Positions 1 through 15,497 of a stretch of DNA of 64,000 bases are shown one piece after another. Source of the stretch: Diploscapter coronatus (Eukaryota > Nematoda > Chromadorea > Rhabditida > Rhabditidae); assembly GCA_964036155.1 (NCBI GenBank), contig OZ038422.1:28853201-28917200 (forward strand), written 5' to 3'. The first letter of the stretch is position 1; each line of letters begins with the position of its first letter. Made by a program: the position numbers and the translations under genes. The notes under the pieces were generated by a model. The model made no database searches. It saw only the letters and a program-made list of their open reading frames with translations, and was not told where the DNA came from.

Positions 1-3000
1 TGATCAGGAAAACATATAATTTTGGATTTTAGAAGAAATATTCGAATTTTCAGGAAAAAAAAAATTCGCGATGAAAAGCTTCTCGACAGAAAATATAATC
101 TTACTGTAGAAAATTGAAAGTTTTGAAGAGAACGACTATCTTTGGGCGCCAAAATGCTCTTTTCGTAAAGAAATGAATCCCATCAATTTCGAATTGTCAT
201 TGTGCGCATTTTTGCGTCTTTCGCATTGCACAATACGCTTTGCTGGCGTCTCGCATTTGTCGTCCGAAATTGGTAATTAGACGACAAAATGGCGCATGAC
301 CGTTGGTGGACAGGATGAATTTGAGTGACACGCTTTGGGCATTTGAATAAATTGGGAGATTAAAGGGGAAAATAGCAATATTTTCTTGAATTTTTAAAGC
401 TATTTTTAATGGAAATTTTAAAAATGAAAAATGTGTTGGTATAAGTTTTAAAATACTCCTAAAACTACACGCTATGACAACTGTCTCAATATTTTTGTTC
501 AATATATATGTATATATCTATCTATCAATATCATTTACCTTGAACTGTCTACAGAATCTTTATAATCCCGACCGGAAATTGACATGAAAATTGCTTGTAA
601 TCACAAGGTTATCCCGACAATTACGGTATTATCAGAGGTGTGTGGGGTCATAAACTTTGCTATAGAATTCCAGTTAGTTCGAATATGTTTCGAAGAATCG
701 GCAATCTAGTCAAAAGAAAAAAAACTTCCAAATTTAGTATTCTGAGTTAACGAGCTAGCAAAAATTTCGGAAATTTATAAGAAAGTCATTTCGGTAAAAA
801 AAATCCGATTTTTCCCAACACTCGACCTCCCACTGTTTTGGCGCAATATCGCAATATAATATCCGAATTTATTTACCTATCTACCACTTCAAACCTTTCA
901 CCGCCCTTATATGGAGCGAAATTTATTGTTACGCATACCCTTTGTTATTGAACTCCTGTGGCGCAAGAATTGAAGTAGATGCGCGGTGTTTACAACCGTT
1001 CTCTGAGCTATCGGCGTTGCTTTTATTCTAACTTACTAAACAGGAGTGGCAAGGTTAAGTGTGCATCGAGATTTGGGGAATGTTTTGACTCTCGTCAGAT
1101 TGATTTGGCAAAGTGGTTAGAAATTTAGGTAAATAAGGGATGGACTAGAAAAAGAGTTTGAGTAAAAAATTATACCAGTCATTTTCTTAGGCGTATTATT
1201 TATCATAGGACAAAAGTTGGGGAATTCCTTCTGACCATTTGGTCTACAATATCCAAATTTTCTTCTTCGACCACCTGCTGCCCGGTGGCATACGATATTC
1301 GATAAGAAGTTGGGTAACAAATGACTCTAGACTAGGTAAAGAATAGGGCAAAACGGCTCAAATTACTTATCCCTTCCCTAGGAGAGACTGTATATCCGCG
1401 ATAAACCAGGATAAGAGCTAAGAAATCTGTTGAATACCGGACATACCTAATTAGGCAAACACCTGTTGTCTAAACTCTCTCGGAAAACAATGCTATTTCT
1501 TCCTAATTGCGAAAAAATGACCTATCAAATTTCAAGTAGAGTAAAAATAATTGGAGATTTTTTATTTTTCTGATCAATCCTTTAAGGTGTTGAATAGGTA
1601 AATTTCTATGGATTTATATGTTTTCTTGAAGCATACTCTAAAACAAATTGTGTTGGTTTGGACTTTAGCATTTCACTAGTGGAGATTTTAATATCTCTAC
1701 AAAATGAAATTTCGCTCTTTGAAGCATAGGAGGAACGTTTTGATAGAAACTAGACATTTTAGACATGAGAAGGGGAAATAAAAGAAGAAAGACGTAAAAG
1801 AGTTGGAGATTTAGCACTCAGAAAGGTGACTACTATTTCAAAAAGGGGAAGAATGGAAAATGAACAATTTTCGATGGAACAACGGGAAAACGCAATATTT
1901 CCATGTGTGTAAAGTAGTAAGGAAGTTGAACCGAAGTGAAAAATTGTGAGAGGGGCTAGGTTTAAAAAATTTAGAAATTTAATTATTATTTTCCAAAATT
2001 GATAATGACTCAACTTCATTGGATGAAAGCTTATTTTAAAAAAAAAAAGTTACAGTAACTCCTTGTTATACTTAATTTTGTTTATGATTAGATTTTGAAG
2101 TGCTTTATCCCAATCCCAAAATAAGTAATTTTTCATTATTTCCTACCACTCGGCAATTCCCACATTTTTCAATGCAAAGATTATGCAAATTTCTGCCCAT
2201 GCTTATGAGGCCCTCTTCTAATAAAATAATGAGAGAAAACGAGCATTGTTCAAAACAGGAAGGGGAAATAGTACGAGAAATTTAGAGGGAAAAGAAAAGA
2301 AGAAAGAAGTAATGAAATTTCCCCGATTAGACCCTAAAATTATGCCTACCAGCCTTGCGTTCTCAAGTACTCACTCGTTAGATACGACTAATTAATCAAC
2401 AATTAAGGAGCTCTAAGCGGGGCTTTTTCAACGCAAATAATGGTTTTGATAGGTTTCAATTTTAGGGCGAATTTCACGAAAAAACTTGACAGTTGTCTGA
2501 TTCAGTCTTGAGATTATTCAAATTTTAATTTCTTGAGTTTTTTATTTCATTTGTTTCAAATTCAGCTTATGCTTATCAAAAATTCTCCACTTGTTAGCGT
2601 ATCACTCGTAACTTATTTTTGCCAGTTTAATAACGAGCCTAAACAACAGGCTCTTCAGAACAACACGAGTTGATAATTTACGATTGACATCTTTTCTCCT
2701 GAAACTAAATCTATCTTGCTATGCTAAAACATAACCCCTGAAAACAGGTCGGAATAATTTATTTCTGTTTTGACAAAATATTTCTTCCGTGTTAAAACAT
2801 AGGTCCTCAAAACAGGCTAGGGTATAAATCTTCTTTGACAAGCGGAATCAAAGAAATACAATAGTCGTAAACGTGAATTATTGCGTGCGGGCAAATGTGA
2901 GTAGAGTCCAGAGACGGAGTATCTTTTAACATTGCATCCTAAATTTTGGGGCTAGACACGCAGAAGAAGGCGGTTAAATCAAGGAAATTTCATGTAAGGA

Positions 3001-3133
3001 TGACGAGATCATCAGAAATTGAAAATATAATGGCCGTACAGTATTGGATTTTTGGAACTATATAAATTTACATAGAAAATGAAGGGAAAAAAATACATGT
3101 CAAAAATCAAAATTTTAATTTTCTAATTTTCAG
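1..3133. other. Non-coding stretch upstream of the ephrin exons
   Basis: I see no convincing exon here. The first exons of the ephrin gene (signal peptide and the N-terminal part before its first cysteine strand) should lie to the left of 3134, but I could not find the expected aromatic-rich start of the ephrin fold. They may be in this stretch and too diverged to see, or beyond the window edge. Visible structure: an AT microsatellite-like run near 505-530, a pair of direct repeats at 2723-2821, and a short perfect inverted repeat GAGCCT/AGGCTC near 2633-2651. Confidence 0.5.
2723..2821. repeat. Two diverged direct copies of a ~30 bp unit
   Basis: Copy one is at 2723-2752 and copy two at 2791-2821. 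Both follow the pattern TAAAACATA, then CCT, then AAAACAGG. The spacing is about 70 bp. No terminal repeats or target duplications are visible, so the nature of the unit is unknown. Confidence 0.5.
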
Positions 3134-4697
3134 AGTCGAACGGTACGCAGCGATCGGCGACACTTTGGACATAATTTGCCCGTTTTACGATCAAAATACC
3201 CCTCCCGAAGAGACGGAACAATCGATTATTTATCGGGTAAGATTATTTTATTTTTTTACTTTAAGAATTTTTAAAACTTCAAATTTTACCGTTTTTCTCG
3301 AGAAATGCTTACTATTAGTTTTAAATAATAACACATTTATTTCAAAGTTCCCTGAAACTTACCTAATTTTTCTTATTTTCAGGTAACCGAGAACGAGTAT
3401 GAGCTATGTCAGAAGCACTCTTCCGCGAAGGAACTCGGCAGATGCGTGGCACCGTATCGAATGGACAAACTGAAGGTCTCCTTCCGGCTGATGAATCCAA
3501 ACCCGTCTGGATTAGACTACAAGCCTGGCGTCACTTACTACTTCATTTGTGAGTTTCTTTTATTTCGGACAAGAAAAACCCTTGTTTCTCTCTAGAAATT
3601 TTGGATAATTTTTAGAACACCGAAAACTAAACTTTCCTTGAAGCCCAAAATTTTTAAATGAGTTTGAAACCTATTCTGGGATATTTTGAAATATTCTATT
3701 TAAAATTGCAAGTGATGTCGTTTAAAAATTGAATAAACTATCGAATGTAACTTTGACAAAACTTCGGGGAATTTTGAAACTTAGATTAAAAAATACAAAT
3801 TTCAGCGACATCAACCGGCTCGAAATCTGGCCTGGAAAACGAGTCGGGTGGACTGTGCGCGAGCCACAATCTCAAGATGGTCATTCACGTCACAGAGAAG
3901 AATGGTGATATTGGTGAGATTTATTTAAAAAAAAAAAACAAGAAAACAAGAAAGTTTAAAAAATCTAAAGATGAAATTTTCCAGGCCACATCCACCGACA
4001 TCACCACGGCAAGAAACCCACCACCACCCCGGAAACGGCTTCTCGGGAGGAAAATCGCCCGAAGGCCTGGCCGAAAAACGATCCGCTCTGGGGCGAGTTC
4101 TATCAGAAGGTCAGGGTGTTTTCATTTCTTAAGAAACCAAGTTTAAACGCTTCATATTTTTCAAAATAGTGAATTATAAGTTTCAAGAACCCTACAACAC
4201 AATGTACATCTTCATGAACTCGATATAGTTGAACACTAGAAGATAAATACAAATAAAACTATTTATATTAAAAAAAAATATATATATTTTTTGCAGATAG
4301 TGGTTCCGGCCGAGAACAACCCCCGCCCGAAGTACGAGCACAATCGAGCGGAGCGAGTGACTTTGGACTCCGGAGACAACAAGGACCTCTATGAGTCGAT
4401 TCCAATAGCCGAGGACAGGATAGACTTCCAGATACATGAAATTGGCGAAGGTGACATTTTTTATCTTTGAAACAAAATCGATCATTTTTTCATTTTGAAG
4501 ATAAAAAACCTTTATGTTTGAATTTAAAAACTAAAAGCACTTTTGAAGCAAAAAATCATTGAAATTTGATTTAAAAACTTTGTCGCTAGAATTAAACGTT
4601 TTCAGTGGAGAGCCTGTTCGCATCGTCTCAAAAACTCACAATTTCAATATCGATAGTTTCTGGATTTCTTCTAATTCTACTGAGCCTATGGATATAG
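3134..4697 (+). CDS. Ephrin, GPI-anchored (5' exons missing)
   Basis: Ligand of Eph receptor tyrosine kinases at the cell surface, used in cell guidance and epidermal morphogenesis. Exons: 3134-3236, 3383-3548, 3806-3913, 3985-4109, 4297-4450, 4606-4697. The receptor-binding domain is clear: GDTLDIICPFYD, then EYELC, a cysteine at RCVAP, and the family hallmark FRLMNPNPSGLDYKPGVTYY followed by the STSTG turn. After the domain comes a long spacer that begins with a His-rich HIHRHHHGKK and carries Thr/Pro and charged residues. The protein ends in a hydrophobic tail (SIVSGFLLILLSLWI, then stop) with no cytoplasmic part, as expected for a GPI signal. The visible part is about 248 codons. The first exon shown begins mid-codon, so the signal peptide exon is missing. 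The long spacer suggests an EFN-4-type member, but that is inference. It is the only recognised protein gene on the plus strand. Confidence 0.9.
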
Positions 4698-7053
4698 TCA
4701 ACGTTTCAAAAATATGAATTTGCAATAATTTGAAATTTTGAGATGAACGTTCAAATTTCCCCTTTGAGATTTTCTATTTCATCTCGAAATTTTTGAATAT
4801 CACATTTTCTAGACGGGTGAAAATCGATTTTATTCATTTCGTACGGGTTTTGCAAAACAAGAGACTTGACATAAAGGACCTCTGTAGGAAAAAATTATGT
4901 AAATTTGGCGACGTATTGATCGTAATTCGCATTGGAGAAAATTAAAATTTTCAAACTTACGCCAAATTTCCACTGAATTTTTTCCTCGAAAATATCAAAT
5001 TTTCAATTTATTTTCGTGCTCTGTTCTCAATTTTCCTTTTTAAATATCAAGCTTATACGGTTCGACTTTTGTGCATTCAAAATTAAAAAGTTTCCCAGCA
5101 ATTTTTCAGCTTTCAGTTTTCTTTTCAGAATTTCTTAAAGTCCCAAAATCATGCCGGTTCTCTGGGTTTAAAATTTCTGAATTTTCTAAAAATGGGCAAT
5201 TAAAACATTCAAATTGTCCCAATTCTCATGCGGACCTGTGATATTTTTTAATGAACACCAAAAATGTCCCTCGATCAAATTTCTGTACAAAATAAATAAA
5301 AATAAAATTTTAAAATTATTCTTCAAAAAGTTAGATTTTCTTTGCTTGGATATTTTTCACTATCCTTTGTTGCCTGCATTTTTTTATCTTCGCATAGTAT
5401 GCATCTCTTTGTCCAGCACTTTTAACTTTAATTTTTTTATGTTGTGATTTTTAACAACTTGATCTTCAGTATTCGGAAAATTTAGACCGGAAAAAGCATT
5501 TTTCGAGCCAAATTTTAGAATTTCGAGATGCTGCATTTTTCAGGAAAAATTTTTGAACGGTAGGTTTTCCAAATTTTGAAAAATCTAGTGGGTGGTGGGT
5601 GAGTTTTAGGGGTTAGATTTTCCAAAAGTAGCGGATTTGACTTACTAGTAGATTTCTCAAATCGCGGGTTATAATGTGATGAGATGTTCCAATATCTTCC
5701 CGATGTTATATTGGACAGTTTGATAGATGAGGTTGTCAGGGTTGGAAGGAAATGAAAGGGAACAGAGGAAAGGAGGGATAGAGGGATGGGATAAGAGGTC
5801 GGATCAAAGCAAAACCGCCAGGATCAGTTCATTATAGGGAGACCGAAATCGAATTATGCAAAGATGGGGACCTAGCCCTGAGAAGAGCAGAAATTTGAAT
5901 ATCGGAACACTATAATTAGATCGTATTTTAGGGGGAATAGGGAGATTTTTGAAAGAAAAATCGAATGTGTTTTTGTTTTTAATCACTAGAAAGCATGAAA
6001 AAATACGAATTTATGTTAATTTGGGTGAAAATAAGATAATTTGACGATTTCTGAATTACTGAATACTTGGAACAATTTTTGGTCTGGAAGGCGAGGTTAA
6101 CATTTTTAGTCCCACTTTGAGGCAAAGTGAGAGGCGAATTTGACGGATTTTTCTGCTTTTCATTTTCATGCAGTTTTTCAGAAATTTCTTTATTCAGCAG
6201 TGTAAAAACCCTTACTTTACACGAAAAAATCAAGGAAATTTTGCACAATGCATAGTATTTTTTGAAGGTGCGGCTCAAAGTTCGGTAATTTGAAAAACGC
6301 ACCACCATAGAATTTTGAAAAGGCGCATTTTCCAAATTCTCGTAAAAAATTAAATGAAAAATTCTATCACAGACCGAAAAATCGAGTAAAACACAGTGAT
6401 TCTAGGCACGAATTTTACAAAGCAGGACCTAAAATATGTTCATCTTACAGGGCTAAAATTCCAAAGATGGAGAAGGAATTTTGCGCTGAAATTTGGATTT
6501 CAAAATCTCAGGCAAAAGCGATAGAGAGATCTAATAAGAATCCAACGATACAAATTTGAGGATGGGGTGTCTCTACAGATTTAGTATTTCTAGGACGAAC
6601 ATTTTCTGGGAAGCGCACCATTTTTCCTAGAAATTCTCTTCAAATTGGCTAATTTTGAAAAATGGTGTACTTATCAAAAAATTGAAAAGGGGAAGCGCTT
6701 TCTGAAAAAAACAATGTCGGGGAATAATGAGTAAGCGAATATCCGTATTGAACGAAATGACGACCGATAAAACATCCATGAAAGGAAATAAAAATTCAAG
6801 TAAAATAAATACAAAAAAGGCAGGAAGGGGGCTACCGTAATTCTGAAAATTTTCAAATAGAACATTCAGGCCCTCTATTCTTTTCAAATATAAAATATTG
6901 AGACATTCAAAAATATAGGAAAATAGGTTCTTTGAATTTTTCGGAAACAAAGGTCCCTCTCTCCTATTCAAAAATTTTGAGAGTAGCCCTTTAGAATCTG
7001 GATTTTTCGGGGTGATTTTTCCAACTATCATCAAATTCGAATTTTCAAGTTTT
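4698..7053. other. Intergenic stretch, no gene seen
   Basis: This lies between the ends of two convergent genes (ephrin on plus, TMEM115-like on minus), so it should hold both 3' UTRs. Two open frames of more than 110 codons occur on the minus strand (5979-6335 and 6627-7034). Their composition is like intergenic DNA, they have no splice context and resemble no family, so I do not call them genes. Confidence 0.6.
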
Positions 7054-10000
7054 TTATTCCTTGATTCCCTTGTAGACCTCTTCGCTCTGCGTCGGTTGGG
7101 TGATGTTGGTGGCTTGGGTCAAAGCTTCGTTGTTCAGGTTCGAAGCCAAACTCTGAAAGTTTTTTTTATTGTTGCATTTTCTTCTCGATTTAGAAAAAAT
7201 TCGAGATTTTAGAAAATTTAGTTTTCTAAAACTTTTAAAAGAATATGAAGCATCTTTTTTTTAAATAAAATTCTGAAGTTTAATCATTTTTCTGGTTTTT
7301 TTCATCGATTTTTGAAAATTTTTCAAAACATCTTTTTTCCAAAGATCAAGCAAATTTAAGTTTTTTTTTAAATTTTTCTTTCAAAGAATTTAGAAACTGA
7401 CGTTTCCCTCCGTCTCCTGAGTAGCGGGCTCGCTTTTGACCGACACGAATGCGTGCTCGTCCACAATTCCGGTGTTCGCTGGGGCGAATGAAGAAGACCC
7501 TGCAAGTTTTTTTCTTAATTTTCAGAACATCAAAGAAAGGTTTGTGTATTAGGATGGAATTTTATCGAATTCTCAAAGGTATTTCCAATTTCAGCTTTTA
7601 GTCAACTTCGTTATAAAGTTATATCAATTTCAAAAGGAAAAAAAATGTTTCAACCTCGATATAAAATTATTATCACGAACTTTAAGAAAATTATAATTTC
7701 TTGGGTTATATATCTTCAAAAGAATTTTTTTTCTGAACTCAGACTTAACAACCACCTTGATTCCCTCCCTCAGTGGGAATTCCGGTGGGCGACGCGGCGG
7801 CGTCCTCGTCGTCGCCCCACTCATAACCCGTGTTCGCTTTCTTCACACGACTCAGCCGCTCGTTCAACTCGCGAAGGGCTTTTTGCCTGCAAATTTGGAA
7901 AATGATTGTTTTTTTTTGTTGTCAAATTAACAAATTCGATTGATATTTATATATTTCAAAGTTTCGAGAAAAAGTAGATTGCTTTGAAATATATCGATAT
8001 ATAAAGTTGAAACGTGTCTAAAATTTATGAGAATTTCAAGAGATTATTAAATTTTGTAGGTTTCAAAACATTTCAAATAGTGTGAAATAAAATTTAATAC
8101 TAGATTATACACCTGACCAGCGGAATGTTATGAAAAAACAAAACTCTAACCTTCTTCTCTCTGCGTCCCTGGCCGAGGATTCCAGACCGGGCATGGAAAT
8201 GGCGACTGATTGGAGAGAATGCAGGTCCACGTGACGAACCTACAATTTCGGATTCTTTAAAAATCAATAAATCGATCACTTTATTTTAGAAATAGCCTAG
8301 CTATTTTAAAAAGTGAAGAATGAAATTTAAAAAAATATATATATATATATATATTCCAGTCTATTTTCATTAGACAGAAAAGCTATTCTTTTATTTTCTA
8401 AATTGAGAATACCCGTCGCTTGCAAACGCCGAATCTGACGAGACTTCGGAAAACGATACGACCAATGACAGTGCATACAGGTTGGAGACGGCGCGGCCAC
8501 ATGCTGCAGATTTTTTAATATTTTTTATTTAAAAAAATTTTTAGTTAAGAATATAATAACTGATCAACCAACATCTTGAATAGTTCCCACTATCTTATGA
8601 ATAATTCTTGAAACTTATTTTTTCAATTCTCAATTTTTGCTGCACAAACGCTTCAGTCAACCAAGTTCGCTTTTCGATTTTCGAATCTTGAATTTTTGAA
8701 GTGTACGAAAATATTTCGATTTGCTGATGGGCCATTCTCTTCTAATTAATTCAAATACTTTCTTTCAGTAAATAAGTTTCTTGAAACATTCATTTTTTTA
8801 TTTTTCAAAATTTCCAATTTTAGTTTTTTTTCTCAAAAACCAACCTTGCCCAGGTGAAATGCTCGCTGCTGTCTCCGTAGACCTCGTCTGTTTCGTGCGG
8901 GTTGAAGTAGCGCAGATACGTCCACGACACTTGGACACCGATTGCGCACTGCATCACAACGCTCTGCAAGTTTTTATTTACATTTAATTTTTGAATTCTC
9001 TCTAAAATATCACGCAATTTTTAGGTAGTGTTGGCAAAAATTCAGAAAAACGAAATTTTTCAAAAAAGAACCTGTTTAGTGATTCCAAAAAGTGAGGTGA
9101 TGAGCGTCAAAAGCACGGCCAGTCCGGGCAAATGCATGTATTTGACGCGACCGAGCGGCGTGGCGACCACAATCGAGTCGGGAAGGAACTGAAATTTGTA
9201 TTTATTCAGAATTGGCTTATTTTTAGAAAGTCACCAATATCAATAGGAATTTCACAAATCTAATGCATTTTTGTGAAACCTATATTTGGAATTTAAAATA
9301 ATATCTTTTAATTTTAATCCCCACATTTGATAAGCAGATTAGAATTTTCATTCTCAAGCCATTATAACATTCTCTAGGAGCCTATTTGAAGAATGATAAG
9401 ATAGTATTTTATCTATCGGTGAATAAGAAGCACTAAAACTTATCTTCTTCGGAAAGTTAAATAAATTTCTTGAAACTTATTCAAACATTTCCTTATTTAT
9501 TCCTTTCCTTCAAAACTACAAATAAATTACCTACCAAAATTCTTACTTTCCAAAAAGATATCATTTTCGAAACTCGTTTCTCCCCAGAAATAATATAAAT
9601 CCCCGACCTGTTTGATGAGCACTAGAACGGCTGCATTGATGGGAACGAAATCGACGAGCGGATCCTCATAAACCAACTCCGTCTTTCTCGAAAACGCGTA
9701 CCACAAATAGGAGAAAGCGCAGGCAAATAAAGTTGTGAAGACCTGAAACATTTCAAATTATTTTTGAAGTTATTTATACAGCACTATACATCAGAGATAT
9801 CAAATTTTGGAAAATGACTCGATATTTGTGGAAATTTTGAAACATTTGAAAATCGAATATGAAATACCTTATTAGCAAATTTGAAAAACGACCTGTTTTA
9901 TAGGGAAAACTTGAAACATCTTTGTTAAATTTTGAAGTCAAATTCGTAAGATTAGTTTAGAAATCATGCGTGAATTTTGTAGAAATCTTGAAGCACATAT

Positions 10001-10963
10001 AAAAAATCAACTATTTTTTCCAGATAGATTTATTAAAAATAGTAAAGCATTCCATTTTTTATTTCCCAAAAATACCTGAGTAATTGCATAGATTCGGAGG
10101 AGCGACTCGTTCGAGTTGGCCTGCCTTACAATGTTTGTGCCAACGTGCAGCGAGGCTGAAATATTTTGTTAGTTTGTTTAATTTTTAAAATTTTTATTCG
10201 ATTATTTTTCAATTTTATATTATTTTGAATAGTTTAAAACATTTCTTGAAAATCTAAAAACTTTAAGATATTTTATGTGCGTCTTCATTTGAGACGTTTT
10301 ATAAAAAATAAAAAAGAAAAAACCAACCGATCGTCCAAGCAAATAAAAGTGGATTAGCTCCAACGAATGGGGAAGTGATGAGTCGCCAGACTTCTATCGA
10401 GAACAGGCGGATCGGGGTCAGCGAGAGGAAAGAGAACGCTGCTGTGGAGAGCGATAGCAGAAAACCTGCAATTTATTCATTTTTTGAAAAAATGTTTTAA
10501 GAAATAAAGTAGCTAAATTTTGCAAGAATCTATTGCTCAATTTTGTGAAAAAGTGATGGAAAAATGTCGAGTTTGGTGAATTTCCCATTTTAAGTATTTA
10601 CGAACCGAGTACTCGCAGAGTGATGAGCAATCGAAATGGGAGCGCATTGTTGCGCAGCACGTCGGAATGCTGCTCGACCACGATCTGAAAATTTGAAATT
10701 AGTTTTTTTTTTTTTTAAATTAAATTAATCAATCACCGATATCAGTTTATTTTTGAAAATGTCGATGATTTAAACATATTTGAAAGCTACTTCGAGGTTT
10801 TTTTTAGTTTTGATTATATCTACGAATCGATTTAAAATAATTATCAAATTTTTGGCTCTTTTTGAAACGAATTTCTCTGATTTTTAAGAAAATTGTTGAA
10901 AAGTCAAAATTTTGTGTTTTCTAAAAAAAATCCTACTTGTAAGTCTCCAAGAACGGACTGCAT
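7054..10963 (-). CDS. TMEM115-like Golgi membrane protein
   Basis: Orthologue of animal TMEM115, a multi-pass Golgi protein of the rhomboid-like superfamily implicated in Golgi-to-ER retrograde traffic. Twelve exons (approx.): 10937-10963, 10607-10684, 10328-10465, 10076-10155, 9608-9742, 9072-9188, 8845-8963, 8413-8503, 8151-8239, 7756-7886, 7402-7499, 7054-7152, giving about 400 residues (human is about 350). The N-terminal half has several hydrophobic segments (FLLSLSTAAFSFLSL, VFTTLFACAFSYLWYAF, LAVLLTLITSLFG). The diagnostic block is the WTYLRYF strand, a HFTWA segment, then LQPVC, and the DAERRR...ALRELNERL helix shared with the human protein. The C-terminal tail is acidic and polar. 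The start is the ATG at 10961-10963, a nine-codon first exon (MQSVLGDLQ). I see no rhomboid catalytic Ser/His pair; the family is thought inactive. Confidence 0.88.
8335..8354. repeat. AT dinucleotide microsatellite
   Basis: An uninterrupted (AT)n run inside an intron of the TMEM115-like gene. Confidence 0.9.
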
Positions 10964-11523
10964 GATTGGCGGCGTACGGGCACTACTCGATTTGAACAAG
11001 TCGGATTACGGTAATCTTCAGACTTCCGACGTCAAACGCCCATGCCCTAGAATTACAGAAATTAGAAAATCCTAAAGTCGCGCCAGAAAATTTTCGAAAT
11101 TTATACGTAAATTTCGACTATTTTCAGCGCAAAAAAGCACGAAAAAATCAACGAATGTTTTTTTGAAAAGTCGCACTGAAAAAAAAAGGATATAGAAAAG
11201 ATGAAATTGGCTAGAAATGAAGGAAAATGAAGCCTCTGAAATAAGAGAAAAAAATAAAATTTTGAAAATCTGTATTGACGAGAGTCGAATAGGTAGATTT
11301 GAATAGGAAATATCTGAAGTGGGATGAAATGTCGAGAGGTGGGGTGGAAATTTGAAAGTAGGGAATTCTAGAAGTTCCTAGAACAAATCGATGAGAATTG
11401 CGTTGAACCGTAGTCCAAAATATGAGAGGGCACCCTGAAAAAGATCTCTAAAATCATGAACTATAAAAAATCGCTATTTTTCCAGAAAAGTTTTTAAAAA
11501 ATCAATGAGTACCTGTATTCCAT
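10964..11523. other. Spacer between TMEM115-like gene and V-ATPase remnant
   Basis: About 560 bp, AT-rich, with no exon seen. It would contain the TMEM115-like promoter or trans-splice site and the 3' UTR of the gene to the right. Confidence 0.55.
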
Positions 11524-14395
<2,872 letters not shown>

Positions 14396-15497
14396 CTGAA
14401 AATTTTAAAAATGAGCCTTTTCTAAAGCACTCAATTTTCAAACAATTCAATTGTTTAAAAAATTCTAGATTTAGAAAAGAATTTCAGAAAATGTCCATCC
14501 TTCAAAAGCCTAAATTTTATCCGAAAATTGATCAATTCTCTCCACGTCCAAAATGTTTAGGAATTCATTCCCCTTTTGAAAGTGAAAGTCTGAATCTGAC
14601 GAGGCAACAGATATCGATCTCTCCATCTTTCTTCTCAAGATAATTAGGCAATTATTGTAAAATTGGACAATTAACCAGCGTTAATTGACCAACTTTCTTC
14701 GATTTTTTTCTTGGGCCAACCTCTCTTCGAAATGCCGATCGTAGTAATGACGGACATCGGGTTGGAAACGCCATTTTTAGGGCGCAAATTTTTATCGAAT
14801 CTGAAAATTCTAGTCTTTAAATCTTGTGAAGTAAATAGAAAAAAAATGAAATATTCAACGGTCTCAAACCGATATTTCTAAATTTTGAAACGTACAAAAA
14901 TCAGGAAAAAAATTCTTTTCATCAAGAAATCGAAAAATTTGAAAGTCCACGAATAAAAAGTTAACAAAATCGACGCGTAAAAGCTGCCAGATAAAAAATA
15001 AGGAACAATTCTTGTGTTTGAAAAAAATCGCCAAAATAAAATCATACATCGTTGTTTGCGATAAAAATGAGATTTTTAAAGAAAACTACCCAGATAAATT
15101 AGCATAAAGTTGAAAATATTACACGAAAAATTGCCATTTTCTATAGAAATGCCTTGTAGACAAGAACGTTTACCTAATAAATTCTGAGTTAAAGTAAACA
15201 AGTTAAAATTAAATTCGCCAAGAAAAAACTTGAAATAGAACATTTTTGAACTGGATTCTACTCCGTAGCAATAGCAGAAGGTGAAATCTGGCTTGAAACT
15301 AGGTTTTTAAACCTACCGAAGGAAAATTCTTTTTCAAGCTTTACTTCTTTTCAAGTGAAAGTTTTTCGAAATTAAAGTTATCAAAGCACCCTGGTTTACT
15401 AGTTATAAGAAGAAAAATAAATAACAGACTTCCCCCCTTTCGAAAACAACCAAAAGGGTCTTCTATTCTTTTATTGAAAAATATAAGAACCACCCTT
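14396..15497. other. Spacer between V-ATPase remnant and PCGF gene
   Basis: A small exon-like block at about 14706-14796 (minus strand) has splice-like borders (CTGAAAA on its right, AAC on its left). It could be a 5' exon of the V-ATPase remnant. The reading frame that would join the next exon contains a stop and no ATG, so I do not include it. The rest looks like plain AT-rich spacer. Confidence 0.45.

Noticed and set aside
3037..3085. Possible ephrin N-terminal exon containing a WN pair (LDFWNY)
   Set aside because: It has no splice donor, runs into a stop and lacks the usual flanking residues.
5979..7034. Two minus-strand open frames of 118 and 135 codons (5979-6335, 6627-7034)
   Set aside because: Located between convergent gene ends, no family similarity, no splice signals tying them to other exons, base composition like the rest of the spacer. 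They show how long chance frames can be here.
14706..14796. Exon-like block upstream of the V-ATPase remnant
   Set aside because: The frame that begins with ATG (MSVITTIGISKR) does not join the next exon in phase, and the frame that does join contains a stop and no start.
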